Shown here: positions 7,807-16,369 of the stretch, in pieces | How positions within the stretch are numbered: the first letter of the stretch is position 1 | Layout of the letters: each line of letters begins with the position of its first letter | Assembly (NCBI RefSeq): GCF_009709575.1 | Contig: NZ_WIXO01000001.1 | Coordinates: 5,582,001 to 5,646,000 of the forward strand | Reading direction: 5' to 3' | Length of the DNA: 64,000 nt | DNA from: Streptomyces taklimakanensis | Lineage (GTDB): Bacteria > Actinomycetota > Actinomycetes > Streptomycetales > Streptomycetaceae | Translations under genes and position numbers: made by a program | The notes under the pieces: generated by a model | Database searches by the model: none | The model's input: the letters and a program-made list of their open reading frames with translations, nothing else | Told to the model about the DNA's origin: nothing

Positions 7807-7869
7807 GGGCGACGGAGCGGGTCGGCCGGAAGGGCCGGACACGGCAGCGGGGATCGGGAGGAGCACAGG

Positions 7870-8658
7870 GTGGACAGGAACCCCCGAGAAGCGGTCGGAG
7901 AGGACAGGGCGCCGGGGGCGGCGACTCCGGAGAGCGAACCGCCCCACCCCACCGTCACCGAGGACGCGCGGCACGGTCGGCTCGTCGCCCGACCGTCCGC
8001 GTCGCTCGCGGGCGAGGGGGAGCCGGGCACCCACCGGGTGGCGGGAGGAGCGCTGCTGCGCGTGCCGCCGGCCCCGGAGAGCGGGGTGGCCAGGACGCCG
8101 TACTGGCTGGTGGTGGTGCTGCACGGCGCCGGCGGCGCGGCGGAACAGGCCCTGTCCTGGCTGCTGCCCCAGGCCGGTTCCGCGTCGCTGCTGCTGCTCG
8201 CGCCCCAGGCCACCGGTTCCACCTGGGACGTCGTCGAGGGCGGGTACGGCCCGGACGTGGCCCGGCTGGACGCCGCGCTCCAGGACGTCTTCCGCCGCTT
8301 CCCGGTGGATCCGGCCGGGGTGGCGGTGGCCGGCTTCTCCGACGGGGCCTCCTACGCGCTGTCGCTGGGAGCGGCCAACGGGGATCTGTTCGGCGCCGTC
8401 CTCGCCCTCTCACCCGGGTTCATGGCGCCGATGGTCCGGCACGGCCGTCCCCGGGTCTTCGTCTCCCACGGCCGGGCCGATCCGGTGCTGCCGGTGGAGG
8501 AGTGCGGCCGCCGTCTGGTGTCCGAGCTGTCCCGACAGGGCTACGCGGTGACCTACCGGGAGTTCGGCGGCGGACACGAGGTGCCGCCCGGCATGGCGAC
8601 CGAGGCGTTGCGGTGGTGGGTGGACGGCCCGCGCGGCACCGAGGACGCGCGCCCGTGA
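7870..8658 (+). CDS. Alpha/beta hydrolase, phospholipase/carboxylesterase-like
   Basis: 262 residues. The first 55 are variable. The hydrolase core begins at TPYWLVVVLHGAGGAAEQ (oxyanion HGAGG), the nucleophile elbow is GFSDGAS (Ser near residue 158), the acid is in SHGRADPVLP, and the histidine is in FGGGHEVPP. This complete Ser-Asp-His set fits dienelactone-hydrolase or carboxylesterase-like cytoplasmic enzymes. No signal peptide is visible. The GTG start at 7870 has GGGAGGAG seven bases upstream. The substrate cannot be told from sequence. Confidence 0.85.
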   Translation: MDRNPREAVGEDRAPGAATPESEPPHPTVTEDARHGRLVARPSASLAGEGEPGTHRVAGGALLRVPPAPESGVARTPYWLVVVLHGAGGAAEQALSWLLPQAGSASLLLLAPQATGSTWDVVEGGYGPDVARLDAALQDVFRRFPVDPAGVAVAGFSDGASYALSLGAANGDLFGAVLALSPGFMAPMVRHGRPRVFVSHGRADPVLPVEECGRRLVSELSRQGYAVTYREFGGGHEVPPGMATEALRWWVDGPRGTEDARP

Positions 8659-8740
8659 GCGTCCGGGTGCGATCCTGGCACCCCGTGCCCGTCTCCCGCG
8701 CCCCGTTCGGGGCGCCCCACCGCGCTCGGAGGTGTGATCC

Positions 8741-9223
8741 ATGGCGCCGCGTCCCCTGGCGGTGTTCGACCTGGACGGAACGCTCGCCGACGTCCGTCAC
8801 CGCCTGCGTTTCCTCGACACCCGGCCGCGGGACTGGGACGCCTTCTTCGCCGCCGCTCCCGACGATCCGCCGCTGGCCGAGGGGGTGGAGCTGGCGCTCG
8901 CCCACGTCGGGGAGCACGAGGTGGTGTACGTGACCGGGCGCCCCGAGCGGTGCCGCCGCGACACCGTGGAGTGGCTGGCCCGGCACGGCCTGCCGCACGG
9001 GCGGCTGATGATGCGCGGCGGGCGGGACCGTCGTCCCGCCCGCGTCACCAAACCGGAACTGCTGCGCGCCCTGGCGCGGGGCCGCACCGTCGCCCTGGTG
9101 GTGGACGACGACCCACTGGTCTGCGACGCCTACGAGCGGGCCGGTTTCCCGGTGGTACGGGCCGACTGGATGGCGGCCCGTGGCGTCCTGGCGGAGGTCC
9201 AGGAGCGGGAGGGCCGCACCTGA
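8741..9223 (+). CDS. HAD-superfamily phosphatase resembling the 3'-phosphatase domain of polynucleotide kinase
   Basis: 160 residues. Motif I is FDLDGTLADVRHR (residues 9-21) with both aspartates, motif II is VTGRPERC, and the acidic pair is VVDDDPLVC. The arrangement, with a helix of the type RRDTVEWLARHGLP after motif II and no large cap, matches the phosphatase half of T4 Pnkp. Actinobacterial stand-alone versions are known. It would remove phosphate from nucleic-acid 3' ends or small phosphoesters. The ATG at 8741 has GGAGG eight bases upstream. A PNK-like kinase is encoded 4 kb upstream, but the genes are not adjacent. Confidence 0.82.
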   Translation: MAPRPLAVFDLDGTLADVRHRLRFLDTRPRDWDAFFAAAPDDPPLAEGVELALAHVGEHEVVYVTGRPERCRRDTVEWLARHGLPHGRLMMRGGRDRRPARVTKPELLRALARGRTVALVVDDDPLVCDAYERAGFPVVRADWMAARGVLAEVQEREGRT

Positions 9224-9377
9224 GCCCACCCGGACCCGGCCGTTTCGGCGGGGTGCGGGGCACTCGGGAGGCGCGGGGGCGAGGGGAGGGGGAGAGGTCC
9301 GTTCGAGTGGCCGGGGCTCGCCCGCGTGGCGGTGGACGCGCGGCCGCGGGCCGGGCGGGCCGCCGGACCGTCCGCCC

Positions 9378-10025
9378 CTATCCGGGGTCGCGGCGCGCCC
9401 GCTTCAGGCGCACGGCGACGAAGCCCACGACCGCCACCACGATGATCGCCAGCACGGCCTTGGAGTACATCGACACGTAGTCCGCGACGGTGTCCCAGTT
9501 CTCCCCCAACAGGTAGCCGGCGAGCACGAAGGCGGTGTTCCACAGCAGGCTGCCGAGCGTGGTGAGGGTCAGGAAGGTCACCGCGGGCATCCGCGTGACG
9601 CCCGCCGGAACGGAGATCAGGCTGCGGAAGACCGGGATCATCCGCCCGAAGAAGACCGCCTTGGTGCCGTGCCGGGAGAACCACGACTCCGTCCTCTCGA
9701 CGTCCGCGGGCTTGAGCAGCGGCACCTTGGAGGCGAACGCCAGGATCCGTTCCCGTCCCAGCAGGGCTCCCACCCAGTACAGGGCGAGGGCGCCGACGAC
9801 CGAGCCGGCGGTGGTCCACAGCAGGGCCGCGAACAGGTTCATGTCACCACGGGCGGCGGTGAACCCGGCCAGCGGCAGTATCACCTCGCTCGGCAGGGGC
9901 GGGAAGACGTTCTCCAGGGCGATGGCCAGACCTGCCCCGGGAGCCCCCAGGGACTCCATCAGACCGGTGGCCCACCCGGTGATCCCGCCGGTGTTCTGCT
10001 GCGCTGCGGTCGTCGTTCCGATCAT
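9378..10025 (-). CDS. DedA-family membrane protein
   Basis: 215 residues with about five membrane segments. Family signatures are ENVFPPLPSEVILPLAGF (residues 38-55), the glycine-rich GSVVGALALYW, and FGRMIPVFRSLISVPAG (about 126-142), where the conserved arginine and prolines are intact. DedA proteins are thought to flip or transport lipids, including undecaprenyl phosphate and phosphatidylethanolamine, and affect membrane potential and drug tolerance. The ATG at 10025 opens divergently from the GH13 gene. It converges with the HAD phosphatase gene over a 154-base gap holding only GC-rich partial hairpins. Confidence 0.92.
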   Translation of the reverse strand: MIGTTTAAQQNTGGITGWATGLMESLGAPGAGLAIALENVFPPLPSEVILPLAGFTAARGDMNLFAALLWTTAGSVVGALALYWVGALLGRERILAFASKVPLLKPADVERTESWFSRHGTKAVFFGRMIPVFRSLISVPAGVTRMPAVTFLTLTTLGSLLWNTAFVLAGYLLGENWDTVADYVSMYSKAVLAIIVVAVVGFVAVRLKRARRDPG

Positions 10026-10133
10026 GGAAGCCCTGTCGTGTGGGGAACGCGGACGGTGGGAGGTCGGTTACCCCGGGGTCGGCCGGGGAATCGGTCCCCG
10101 CTCCGCTCCGCTCTCCACGGTCGGGCGAGAAGG

Positions 10134-10150
10134 TGTCCGGATGCCGGACA
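10134..10150. promoter_or_regulatory. Inverted repeat, possible operator for the GH13 gene
   Basis: TGTCCGG and CCGGACA flank the three bases ATG. A related TCCGGGACA follows at 10173-10181. The site lies about 100 bases upstream of the alpha-glucosidase start, in a divergent promoter region, where LacI-type sugar repressors often bind. The assignment is an inference from position. Confidence 0.35.
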
Positions 10151-10249
10151 TGGTGTATGTCGCGCGTCCGTATCCGGGACATTCCTTGACCGAGGGGCGC
10201 GGCTGCGCCCAGGAAAGCCGACTGTCGTACGAAGCGCGAGAGGTATCCC

Positions 10250-11902
10250 GTGATACAGAGCACGTCCCAGGACAGCTCCGACTGGTGGCGGGAGTCGGTC
10301 GTCTACCAGATATACGTGCCCGCTTTCGCCGACTTCGACGGGGACGGCATGGGCGACCTGCGCGGGGTCGCCGACCGTCTCGGCCACGTCGCCGAACTGG
10401 GCGCGGACGCCGTGTGGCTGACCCCCTTCTACCGCTCGCCCTGGGCCGATGGCGGCTACGACGTCAGCGACCACCGCGACGTCGACCCCCGGCACGGCAC
10501 CCTGGAGGACTTCCGCGACCTGCTGGACCGGGCCCACTCCCTGGGACTGAAGGTCATCGTGGACGTCGTCCCCAACCACTGTTCCAGCGAACACCCCTGG
10601 TTCGCGGAGGCCCTGGCCTCCCCGCCCGGCTCGCCCGCCCGCGACCGCTTCGTGTTCCGGGACGGCAGGGGGCCGCAGGGGACGGAGCCGCCCTCCGACT
10701 GGCAGTCCAAGTTCGGCGGCCCGGCCTGGACCCGGGTGCCGGACGGCCAGTGGTACATGCACATCTTCGCCGCCGAGCAGCCCGACCTGAACTGGGAGAA
10801 CCCCGAGGTCGCCGCCGAGTTCGAGAGCGTCCTGCGGTTCTGGCTGGACCTGGGCGTCGACGGGTTCCGCATCGACGTGGCGCACGGCATGCGCAAGGAC
10901 CTCGCCCCGCCGCTGCGCGACACCCGCGGCGCGGACTCCGCCCCGCTCAACGCCCCGCCCGAGGGCCACGACCACCCCTTCTGGGACCGCGACGAGGTGC
11001 ACGAGATCCACCGTGCCTGGCGCAGGATCCTGGACGAGTACGACCCGCCGCGCATCGCGGTCGCCGAGGCGGGGGTGAGCGAGTCCCGGCTGCCGCTGTA
11101 CACCCGACCCGACGAGTGCCACCAGGCGTTCAACTTTCCCTACCTGCGCTGCCCGTGGGACGCCGCCGCGTTCCGCCGGGTGATCGACGCCTCCCTGGCC
11201 GGCGCCCGCTCCGTCGGCGCGCTGCCGACCTGGGTGCTCTCCAACCACGACGTGGTGCGGCACGCCGGCCGCTACGCCCTGCCCGAGGGCACCGACACGG
11301 TCGCCTGGCTGATGGCGGACGGCCGCGAGCCCGTCGCGGACGAGGAGCTCGGTCGCCGTCGGGCCCGTGCCGCCGCCCTGCTGACGCTGGCGCTGCCCGG
11401 CTCGGCCTACGTCTACCAGGGCGAGGAGCTGGGCCTGCCGGAGGTGGCCGACCTGCCGCGCGAAGCGCTGCGCGACCCGATGTGGGAGCGCACCGGCAAC
11501 ACCCGCAAGGGGCGCGACGGCTGCCGCGTTCCGTTGCCCTGGAAGCGTTCCGGGCCGTCGTACGGGTTCGGGCCGGGCGGCAGTTGGCTGCCGCAGCCGG
11601 AAGGCTGGGGCGAGTACTCGGTGGAGGCGCAGACCGGCGACCCGGACTCCTTCCTGGAGCTGTACCGGACGGCCCTGAAGCTCCGTCGTTCCTTCACCGG
11701 GGACGAGAGCTTCAGCTGGCTTCCCTCCCGCGAGGGTGAACTGGCCTTCCGCAAGGGCGCCCTGGAATGCCGGGTGAACTTCTCCGACGTTCCGCTGCCC
11801 CTGCCGCCGTCGGCCGCCGTGCCGCTGCCGATCGGCGGGGAACGCGAGGAGGGAACACTGCCGCCGGACACCGCCGTCTGGCTGGACGCCCGACCGCGCT
11901 GA
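10250..11902 (+). CDS. GH13 alpha-glucosidase / alpha-amylase family enzyme
   Basis: 550 residues with no signal peptide, so cytoplasmic. The (beta/alpha)8 barrel starts at WWRESVVYQIYVPAFADFDG. Conserved regions are DVVPNH (105-110), GVDGFRIDVAH with the nucleophile D209, the acid/base E273 in IAVAEAGVSE, and D334 in LSNHDV. Domain organisation and the YQIYV.AF.D.DGDG.GDL opening match GH13 alpha-glucosidases and oligo-1,6-glucosidases, which cleave maltose, isomaltose or related oligosaccharides after import. The GTG start at 10250 follows GAGAGG. The gene stands alone, so import must be encoded elsewhere. Exact linkage specificity cannot be decided. Confidence 0.92.
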   Translation: MIQSTSQDSSDWWRESVVYQIYVPAFADFDGDGMGDLRGVADRLGHVAELGADAVWLTPFYRSPWADGGYDVSDHRDVDPRHGTLEDFRDLLDRAHSLGLKVIVDVVPNHCSSEHPWFAEALASPPGSPARDRFVFRDGRGPQGTEPPSDWQSKFGGPAWTRVPDGQWYMHIFAAEQPDLNWENPEVAAEFESVLRFWLDLGVDGFRIDVAHGMRKDLAPPLRDTRGADSAPLNAPPEGHDHPFWDRDEVHEIHRAWRRILDEYDPPRIAVAEAGVSESRLPLYTRPDECHQAFNFPYLRCPWDAAAFRRVIDASLAGARSVGALPTWVLSNHDVVRHAGRYALPEGTDTVAWLMADGREPVADEELGRRRARAAALLTLALPGSAYVYQGEELGLPEVADLPREALRDPMWERTGNTRKGRDGCRVPLPWKRSGPSYGFGPGGSWLPQPEGWGEYSVEAQTGDPDSFLELYRTALKLRRSFTGDESFSWLPSREGELAFRKGALECRVNFSDVPLPLPPSAAVPLPIGGEREEGTLPPDTAVWLDARPR

Positions 11903-11917
11903 CGCCGTCGGTCGTCG

Positions 11918-11963
11918 CACGGCCGGGACCGCCGGCGCCGCCGCGCGTCAGCGATCCCGGCCG
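11918..11963. terminator. Inverted repeat at the convergent end of GH13 and TetR genes
   Basis: ACGGCCGGGA (11918-11927) pairs with TCCCGGCCGT (11954-11963). The loop contains the stop codon of the TetR gene. It probably terminates the plus-strand transcript but has no T tract. Confidence 0.4.
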
Positions 11964-12712
11964 TTCCGCGTCCTCACCAGCGCCTCGATGCCGTCCAGGA
12001 GCCGTTCGAGGCCGAAGACGAACTCCTCGTCCGGGGCGCCCTCCTCGCTCATGACCCCCGACTTCAGGACCGCGTCGATCTCCGGGAAGCGCTCCGGGTC
12101 GACCACCCTGGCCAGCAGGCGGCTGTAGGCGGCCATGGCCTCCTCGACGGTGCCGCCCGAGGCGCGGGCGGCCGAGGTGACGTCCGCCGTCAAAGTGGCC
12201 TCGTTCCTGACGAAGCCGCTGACCAGCAGGATCGTCTCGAGCTTCTCCCCCTCGTGCAGGCCGGTGCCCCGCAGGCAGGCCAGACCCCGCTCCATCCAGG
12301 CGAGCGCGCGCGGTGTGGTGGGCGGGGTGGCGATGGGGACGCGGAGCATCCACAGGTTGCGGTGGAGCACGTCCCGCATCGACCCCGCCCAGTGGGCCAG
12401 GGCCGCGCGCCAGCCCGCCTCCTCCGGTACGGGACCCGCCGGAGGCGGCCCGTAGGCCGCGTCCTGCATCAGGACCAGCAGCTCCTCCTTGGAGGACACG
12501 TACCGGTACAGGGACATGGTCGAGGCGCCGAGGGTGGAGGCGACCCGGCTCATGGAGACCGCCGTGAGTCCCTCGGCGCACGCGAGTTCGACGGCGGCGT
12601 CGACGATTCGGTCCACGCTCAACCCCGGACGGGGCCCCTTTCCGGGACGTTCCCGCAGGCCCCAGGCGGTTTCGACGCCCGGGGGCAGACCGGTGTCGCT
12701 GTCCTTCGCCAT
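11948..12712 (-). CDS. TetR/AcrR-family repressor of the adjacent ABC exporter
   Basis: 254 residues from the ATG at 12712, chosen because GGCGGAG lies just upstream. An in-frame ATG at 12754 would overlap the promoter. The HTH is in the N-terminal third: VDRIVDAAVELACAEGLTAV, then MSRVASTLGASTMSLYRYVSSKEELL. The ligand domain resembles the TetR C-terminal type with the motif WMERGLACLRGTGL. It is divergent from a DrrAB-type transporter, and a 20-bp inverted repeat overlies the transporter promoter, so it most likely represses both itself and drrAB and releases DNA on binding the exported compound. Confidence 0.9.
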   Translation of the reverse strand: MAKDSDTGLPPGVETAWGLRERPGKGPRPGLSVDRIVDAAVELACAEGLTAVSMSRVASTLGASTMSLYRYVSSKEELLVLMQDAAYGPPPAGPVPEEAGWRAALAHWAGSMRDVLHRNLWMLRVPIATPPTTPRALAWMERGLACLRGTGLHEGEKLETILLVSGFVRNEATLTADVTSAARASGGTVEEAMAAYSRLLARVVDPERFPEIDAVLKSGVMSEEGAPDEEFVFGLERLLDGIEALVRTRNGRDR

Positions 12713-12743
12713 CGTCTCCGCCGTTCCTGGTCTTCCGGTTCGG

Positions 12744-12791
12744 TTGACCGCCATCCTAGGTCTGTGTATACCCTACGCAGTAGTGCGTAGG
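12744..12791 (+). promoter_or_regulatory. Promoter of the ABC exporter with TetR-type operator
   Basis: TTGACC (12744-12749) and TATACC (12767-12772) are spaced by exactly 17 bases. Immediately after, CCTACGCA (12772-12779) and TGCGTAGG (12784-12791) form a perfect inverted repeat around GTAG. The operator starts at the last base of the -10 box and covers the transcription start, an ideal repressor position. Confidence 0.8.
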
Positions 12792-12842
12792 ACACACACA
12801 GAAGCGCGTACCCGATACGCGGAAGATGAGGGGGCGGTCCGC

Positions 12843-13829
12843 ATGGCGGACGAGACGGCGGTCGAGGCGACCGGCCTGGAGAAGTCCTACGGGCGGGTGA
12901 GGGTCCTGGCCGGAGTCGATCTGAACGTGCCGCGCGGCAGCGTGTTCTCCCTGCTCGGGCCCAACGGCGCGGGCAAGACCACGACCGTGCGCATCCTGTC
13001 CACGCTGGTGCGCCCCGACGCCGGACGCGTTCGGGTGGCGGGTTTCGACGCCGTGCGCGACCGGCGCGCCGTCCGCCGCCGCATCAGCCTCACCGGCCAG
13101 TACGCGGCCCTGGACGCCGAACAGACCGGCGAGGAGAACCTCCGCATGATGGGACGGCTGAGCGGGCTCTCCCGACGCCGGGCCCGCGAACGCGCCGGAG
13201 AACTGCTGGAACGGTTCGACCTGACCGCCGCCGCCCGCCGCCGGGTCGGCACCTACTCCGGCGGAATGCGCCGCCGCCTGGACATCGCGGCCGGCCTCGT
13301 CGGCGACCCCGAGGTGGTCTTCCTCGACGAGCCGACCACCGGGCTCGACCCGCGCAGCAGGCAGGCCATGTGGGAGTTCGTCGCCTCCCTCGCCGGAACC
13401 GGGACGACGGTCTTCCTCACCACCCAGTACCTGGAGGAGGCCGACCGGCTCGCCGACCGCGTCGCCCTCCTCGACGGCGGCCGGTTGGTCGCCGAGGGCA
13501 CCCCGGGCGAACTCAAACGGCGGATCGCCGGGCGACGCCTGGACCTCACGCTCGCCGACCCCGCCGCGTACGCGCGGGTGGCGGACCGGCTCGGCGACAT
13601 CGCGGTGCTCCGCGTCCCGGACCGCCTGCTCCTGGGCGTGCCCACCGACGGGAGCGCGGCCCACGTGAGGGCGCTGCTGGACGAAGTGGACCCGGACCGC
13701 GACGCGGTGGACCGGTTCGCCGTGTACGAGGCCACGCTCGACGACGTCTTCCTCGCCCTCACCGGCAGCCCCGCCGCCCCCGCCGTGTCCACCGCCGCTG
13801 CCGCCCCCGAGGAGGCCACCGATGCCTGA
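12843..13829 (+). CDS. ABC transporter ATP-binding subunit, DrrA type
   Basis: 328 residues. It has Walker A GPNGAGKTT (about 38-46), signature YSGGMRRRLDIAAGL, Walker B VVFLDEPTTGLDP and the switch histidine region replaced by TTQYLEEADRLAD, as in daunorubicin-type exporters. The C-terminal extension (about 230-328) is the DUF4162-like domain of DrrA proteins. It powers export of hydrophobic drugs with the permease encoded next, whose start codon lies inside this gene (8-base overlap), implying translational coupling. The ATG at 12843 is used, and longer frames upstream run through the promoter and operator. Confidence 0.95.
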   Translation: MADETAVEATGLEKSYGRVRVLAGVDLNVPRGSVFSLLGPNGAGKTTTVRILSTLVRPDAGRVRVAGFDAVRDRRAVRRRISLTGQYAALDAEQTGEENLRMMGRLSGLSRRRARERAGELLERFDLTAAARRRVGTYSGGMRRRLDIAAGLVGDPEVVFLDEPTTGLDPRSRQAMWEFVASLAGTGTTVFLTTQYLEEADRLADRVALLDGGRLVAEGTPGELKRRIAGRRLDLTLADPAAYARVADRLGDIAVLRVPDRLLLGVPTDGSAAHVRALLDEVDPDRDAVDRFAVYEATLDDVFLALTGSPAAPAVSTAAAAPEEATDA

Positions 13830-14622
13830 GACCGTCGCCGCGCCCCGCGCCGCCGCACCCGGATCCCCGCTCCGGGGATCCGTCAACGTCCTGACCATGG
13901 CCGCCCGCAGCGTGCGGCTGTCCGCGCGCAACCTCGACGCGCTGCTGATCTCGCTGGCCCTGCCCGTGATGCTGATGCTGATCTTCGTCTACCTCTTCGG
14001 AGGGGCGATCGACACCGGCACCGCCTACGTCACCTACGTCGTTCCGGGAGTACTGGTGCTCTGCGCCGGGTACGGGGCCGCCAACACCGCCGTCGGTGTC
14101 GCCGCCGACATGACCGAGGGCGTCATCGACCGCTTTCGCTCCCTGGACGTCGGCGGCACCTCCGTCCTCGCCGGGCACGTGGTCGCGAGCGCGGCGCGCA
14201 ACGCCGCCGCCACCGCGGCGGTGCTCGCGGTCGCCTTCCTGATCGGCTTCCGACCGGCGGCCGACGCGGCGGCCTGGGCTGCGGTGGTGGGCGTCCTGGC
14301 CGCCTATGTCCTGGCCTTCTCCTGGCTGTCGGCGGCGGTCGGCCTGCTCGCGAGGTCGCCCGAGGCCGCGAGCGGATTCACCTTCTTCGTCCTCTTCCTG
14401 CCCTACCCCAGCAGTGCCTTCGTCCGGGTGGATTCCATGCCGGACTGGCTGCACGGCTTCGCCGACAACCAGCCGGTCACCCACGTCATCGAGGCGCTGC
14501 GCGCCCTGCTGCTGGACCGGCCCGCGGGGGACGCCCTCTGGTGGGCCCTGGCCTGGTGTGCCGGCCTGTCGGTCGTCTCGATCGCCGCCTCCGCGTTCCT
14601 CTTCCGGCGCCGTACGGCCTGA
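13822..14622 (+). CDS. ABC-2 type permease, DrrB type
   Basis: 266 residues with six predicted membrane segments. The N terminus carries the LTMAARSVRLSARNLDALL segment and the family motif LPVMLMLIFVYLFGGAI. The ABC-2 signature region FLPYPSSAFVRVDSMPDWL lies near 195-213, followed by DNQPVTHVIEALRALL, which is typical of daunorubicin resistance permeases. It forms the membrane channel for the ATPase encoded just upstream. The pair is probably a self-resistance or multidrug exporter. No biosynthetic genes are adjacent, so the substrate is unknown. Confidence 0.93.
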   Translation: MPETVAAPRAAAPGSPLRGSVNVLTMAARSVRLSARNLDALLISLALPVMLMLIFVYLFGGAIDTGTAYVTYVVPGVLVLCAGYGAANTAVGVAADMTEGVIDRFRSLDVGGTSVLAGHVVASAARNAAATAAVLAVAFLIGFRPAADAAAWAAVVGVLAAYVLAFSWLSAAVGLLARSPEAASGFTFFVLFLPYPSSAFVRVDSMPDWLHGFADNQPVTHVIEALRALLLDRPAGDALWWALAWCAGLSVVSIAASAFLFRRRTA

Positions 14623-14662
14623 GCGGCGGGCCGGGGGCGGGCGACGGAGGCGTCGGGTCGGC

Positions 14663-16018
14663 TCAGAAGTCGCCGCCCCCGAAGCCCCCGCCGAACCCTC
14701 CGCCGAAGTCGCCGCCCCCGAAGCCCCCGCCGAAGTCGTCGCCGCCGCTGTGGCCGTAGCCCCAACCGGGGCCGTAGCCGTACCCCCAGCCGCCCATGCT
14801 GCTGCCCAGGATCGTTCCGAAGAGCAGGCCCGGCAGCAGCATCGAGCCGTAGCTCCCGTAGTATCCGCCCATCCACGGGCCGTAGGCCGGGCCCGCGTCC
14901 CAGTACGGCACCCGCTCGCCGGTCGCCGTCGGCACCGTGCGCACCGCCGGGTCCAGACCGTCCTCGATCCGGGTGGCGTCGGCCGCGCAGACCGGCACGT
15001 CGCGGGGCGCGCCGCTGGGAGGAGCCCACTCCACGTCCCGCACCGACGGTCCGTGCCGGGGGTCGAAGAAGCACGGCGGCCTGCGCTCGGGCAGCTCCCG
15101 CCCCTCCCGGCGGGCTTCCAACGAGGCCAGGGCGAACCTGCCGTCCTCCAGCGCCTCGGTCACCGCCCGCATGTCGTCGGGGCGCCCGGCCGCCGCGGAG
15201 GCGTCCTTGGCCTTCTCGTAGGCGTCGAGCGCCCGCCGGTAGTCGTCGAGCATCTCCTGGGTGACGCCGGGGGCGGAGGGGGAGAAGTCCAGCCGGTCCA
15301 GGGCCTCGCCGTAGGAGGTGATGTCCTCCTCGACCGCCTTCCGCACCTGCTCCAGTTCGGCCCGCTCCTCCCGCTCGCGCTGCTTGCGCGTACGTCGGGT
15401 CAGGAACACGCCGCCGAGCGCGAACACCGCCAGAACCACCAGGAAGCCCACCAGCAGACCGCCGCCGGAACCGGACCCGGCGCCGTCTCGTTCGCCGTAG
15501 CCGCCGCCTCCGCCGTCACGCGCGGCGGACTGTACGTCGGCGACGAAGCCGTCGAGGATGCGGTCGGGCTCGCCGGGGTGCTCCCGCAGGTTGCGCTGGG
15601 CGAGTTCACTGGCCGTGGAACCGGACAGGACGTCGGAGTCCGACGCCGCGCCGAACCGCGAACCGAGCGCCACGGCGTACACGCCCGGACGACCCACCTC
15701 CGAACGCAGTCGGTCGAAGACGGCCTCGCCGCCGTAGGAGGAGTCCTCGGGGAGGACGGCGACGTAGATCGGCACGTCGCCCGCCCGGATCTGCTCGGTG
15801 AGCCGCTCGGCCTCGGCTTCGGGGAGCTTGTCGGAGGCGTCGGGGTCGACGAAGACCGGGTCGTCGCGGAGCGCGGCGGCGACCTTGTCCAGGTCGGTGG
15901 CCGATCGGGCGTCGCCCGCCGGGGCGATGAAGACGGTGGCGACGGCAAACAGGACAGCCCAGAGCAGAGCCGCCCGCCGTCCCAGGAGTATGTGAGAGAT
16001 GGGGCGGTTTGTCCTCAT
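14663..16018 (-). CDS. Membrane protein with extracellular N-terminal domain and glycine-rich tail
   Basis: 451 residues. A signal-anchor segment lies at residues 13-33. An external domain follows (about 40-165), with ERLTEQIRAGDVPIYVAVLPED and GRPGVYAVALGSRF, reminiscent of TPM-type domains. Then come a Gly/Ser linker, a second membrane segment (GLLVGFLVVLAVFALGGVFL, about 186-205), a charged coiled-coil stretch (RKQREREERAELEQV), and a helical region. The last 80 residues are rich in Gly, Tyr and Trp and end in repeated GGGF and GGGDF units. It is a recognisable Streptomyces membrane protein type but with no assigned function. It converges on drrB with a 40-base gap. Confidence 0.72.
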   Translation of the reverse strand: MRTNRPISHILLGRRAALLWAVLFAVATVFIAPAGDARSATDLDKVAAALRDDPVFVDPDASDKLPEAEAERLTEQIRAGDVPIYVAVLPEDSSYGGEAVFDRLRSEVGRPGVYAVALGSRFGAASDSDVLSGSTASELAQRNLREHPGEPDRILDGFVADVQSAARDGGGGGYGERDGAGSGSGGGLLVGFLVVLAVFALGGVFLTRRTRKQREREERAELEQVRKAVEEDITSYGEALDRLDFSPSAPGVTQEMLDDYRRALDAYEKAKDASAAAGRPDDMRAVTEALEDGRFALASLEARREGRELPERRPPCFFDPRHGPSVRDVEWAPPSGAPRDVPVCAADATRIEDGLDPAVRTVPTATGERVPYWDAGPAYGPWMGGYYGSYGSMLLPGLLFGTILGSSMGGWGYGYGPGWGYGHSGGDDFGGGFGGGDFGGGFGGGFGGGDF

Positions 16019-16369
16019 GGAGTTCCGCTACCCACCCCGGGGCGCCTCACCCGGACAGCCGGGGGTCATTTCATGGCGAATCGGGGGAATTCTCCGTCGG
16101 GCCCGGGGAAGGAACCGTGAACGGTCCTCCGGTGCCCCGACGTGAGGGAACGACCGTGAATGGTTTATTCTTTAACCAGGAGCGGAAAGCAGGGGCGCGG
16201 ACCACTTCCCCTCCACGGGCGCGGACCGCCGCCCGCCGCCCCTCCCAAGCCGGCCCCGGTCGAGTTCTCCCCCGTCTCGGCCGGGGCCTTCCCCACCTCC
16301 GGCGGACCGTCGGACGGTCCGCGCGCGGGGCATCCGTCCCGGTCCCTCCAGCACTTCACGGAGGCAGCG
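16019..16369. other. Intergenic region with paired 12-bp repeats and an AT-rich island
   Basis: 351 bases between divergent genes. ACCGTGAACGGT (16114-16125) and ACCGTGAATGGT (16153-16164) are 39 bases apart in the same orientation, and each is itself a short inverted repeat. An unusual AT-rich island (TTTATTCTTTAACC) follows directly and is the best promoter candidate for the downstream gene. No further gene is convincing, although the frame of that gene stays open back to 16160. Confidence 0.5.

Noticed and set aside
6078..8933. 951-codon plus-strand frame across P450, SDR and esterase
   Set aside because: It overlaps genes with clear domains in other frames and carries no domain itself.
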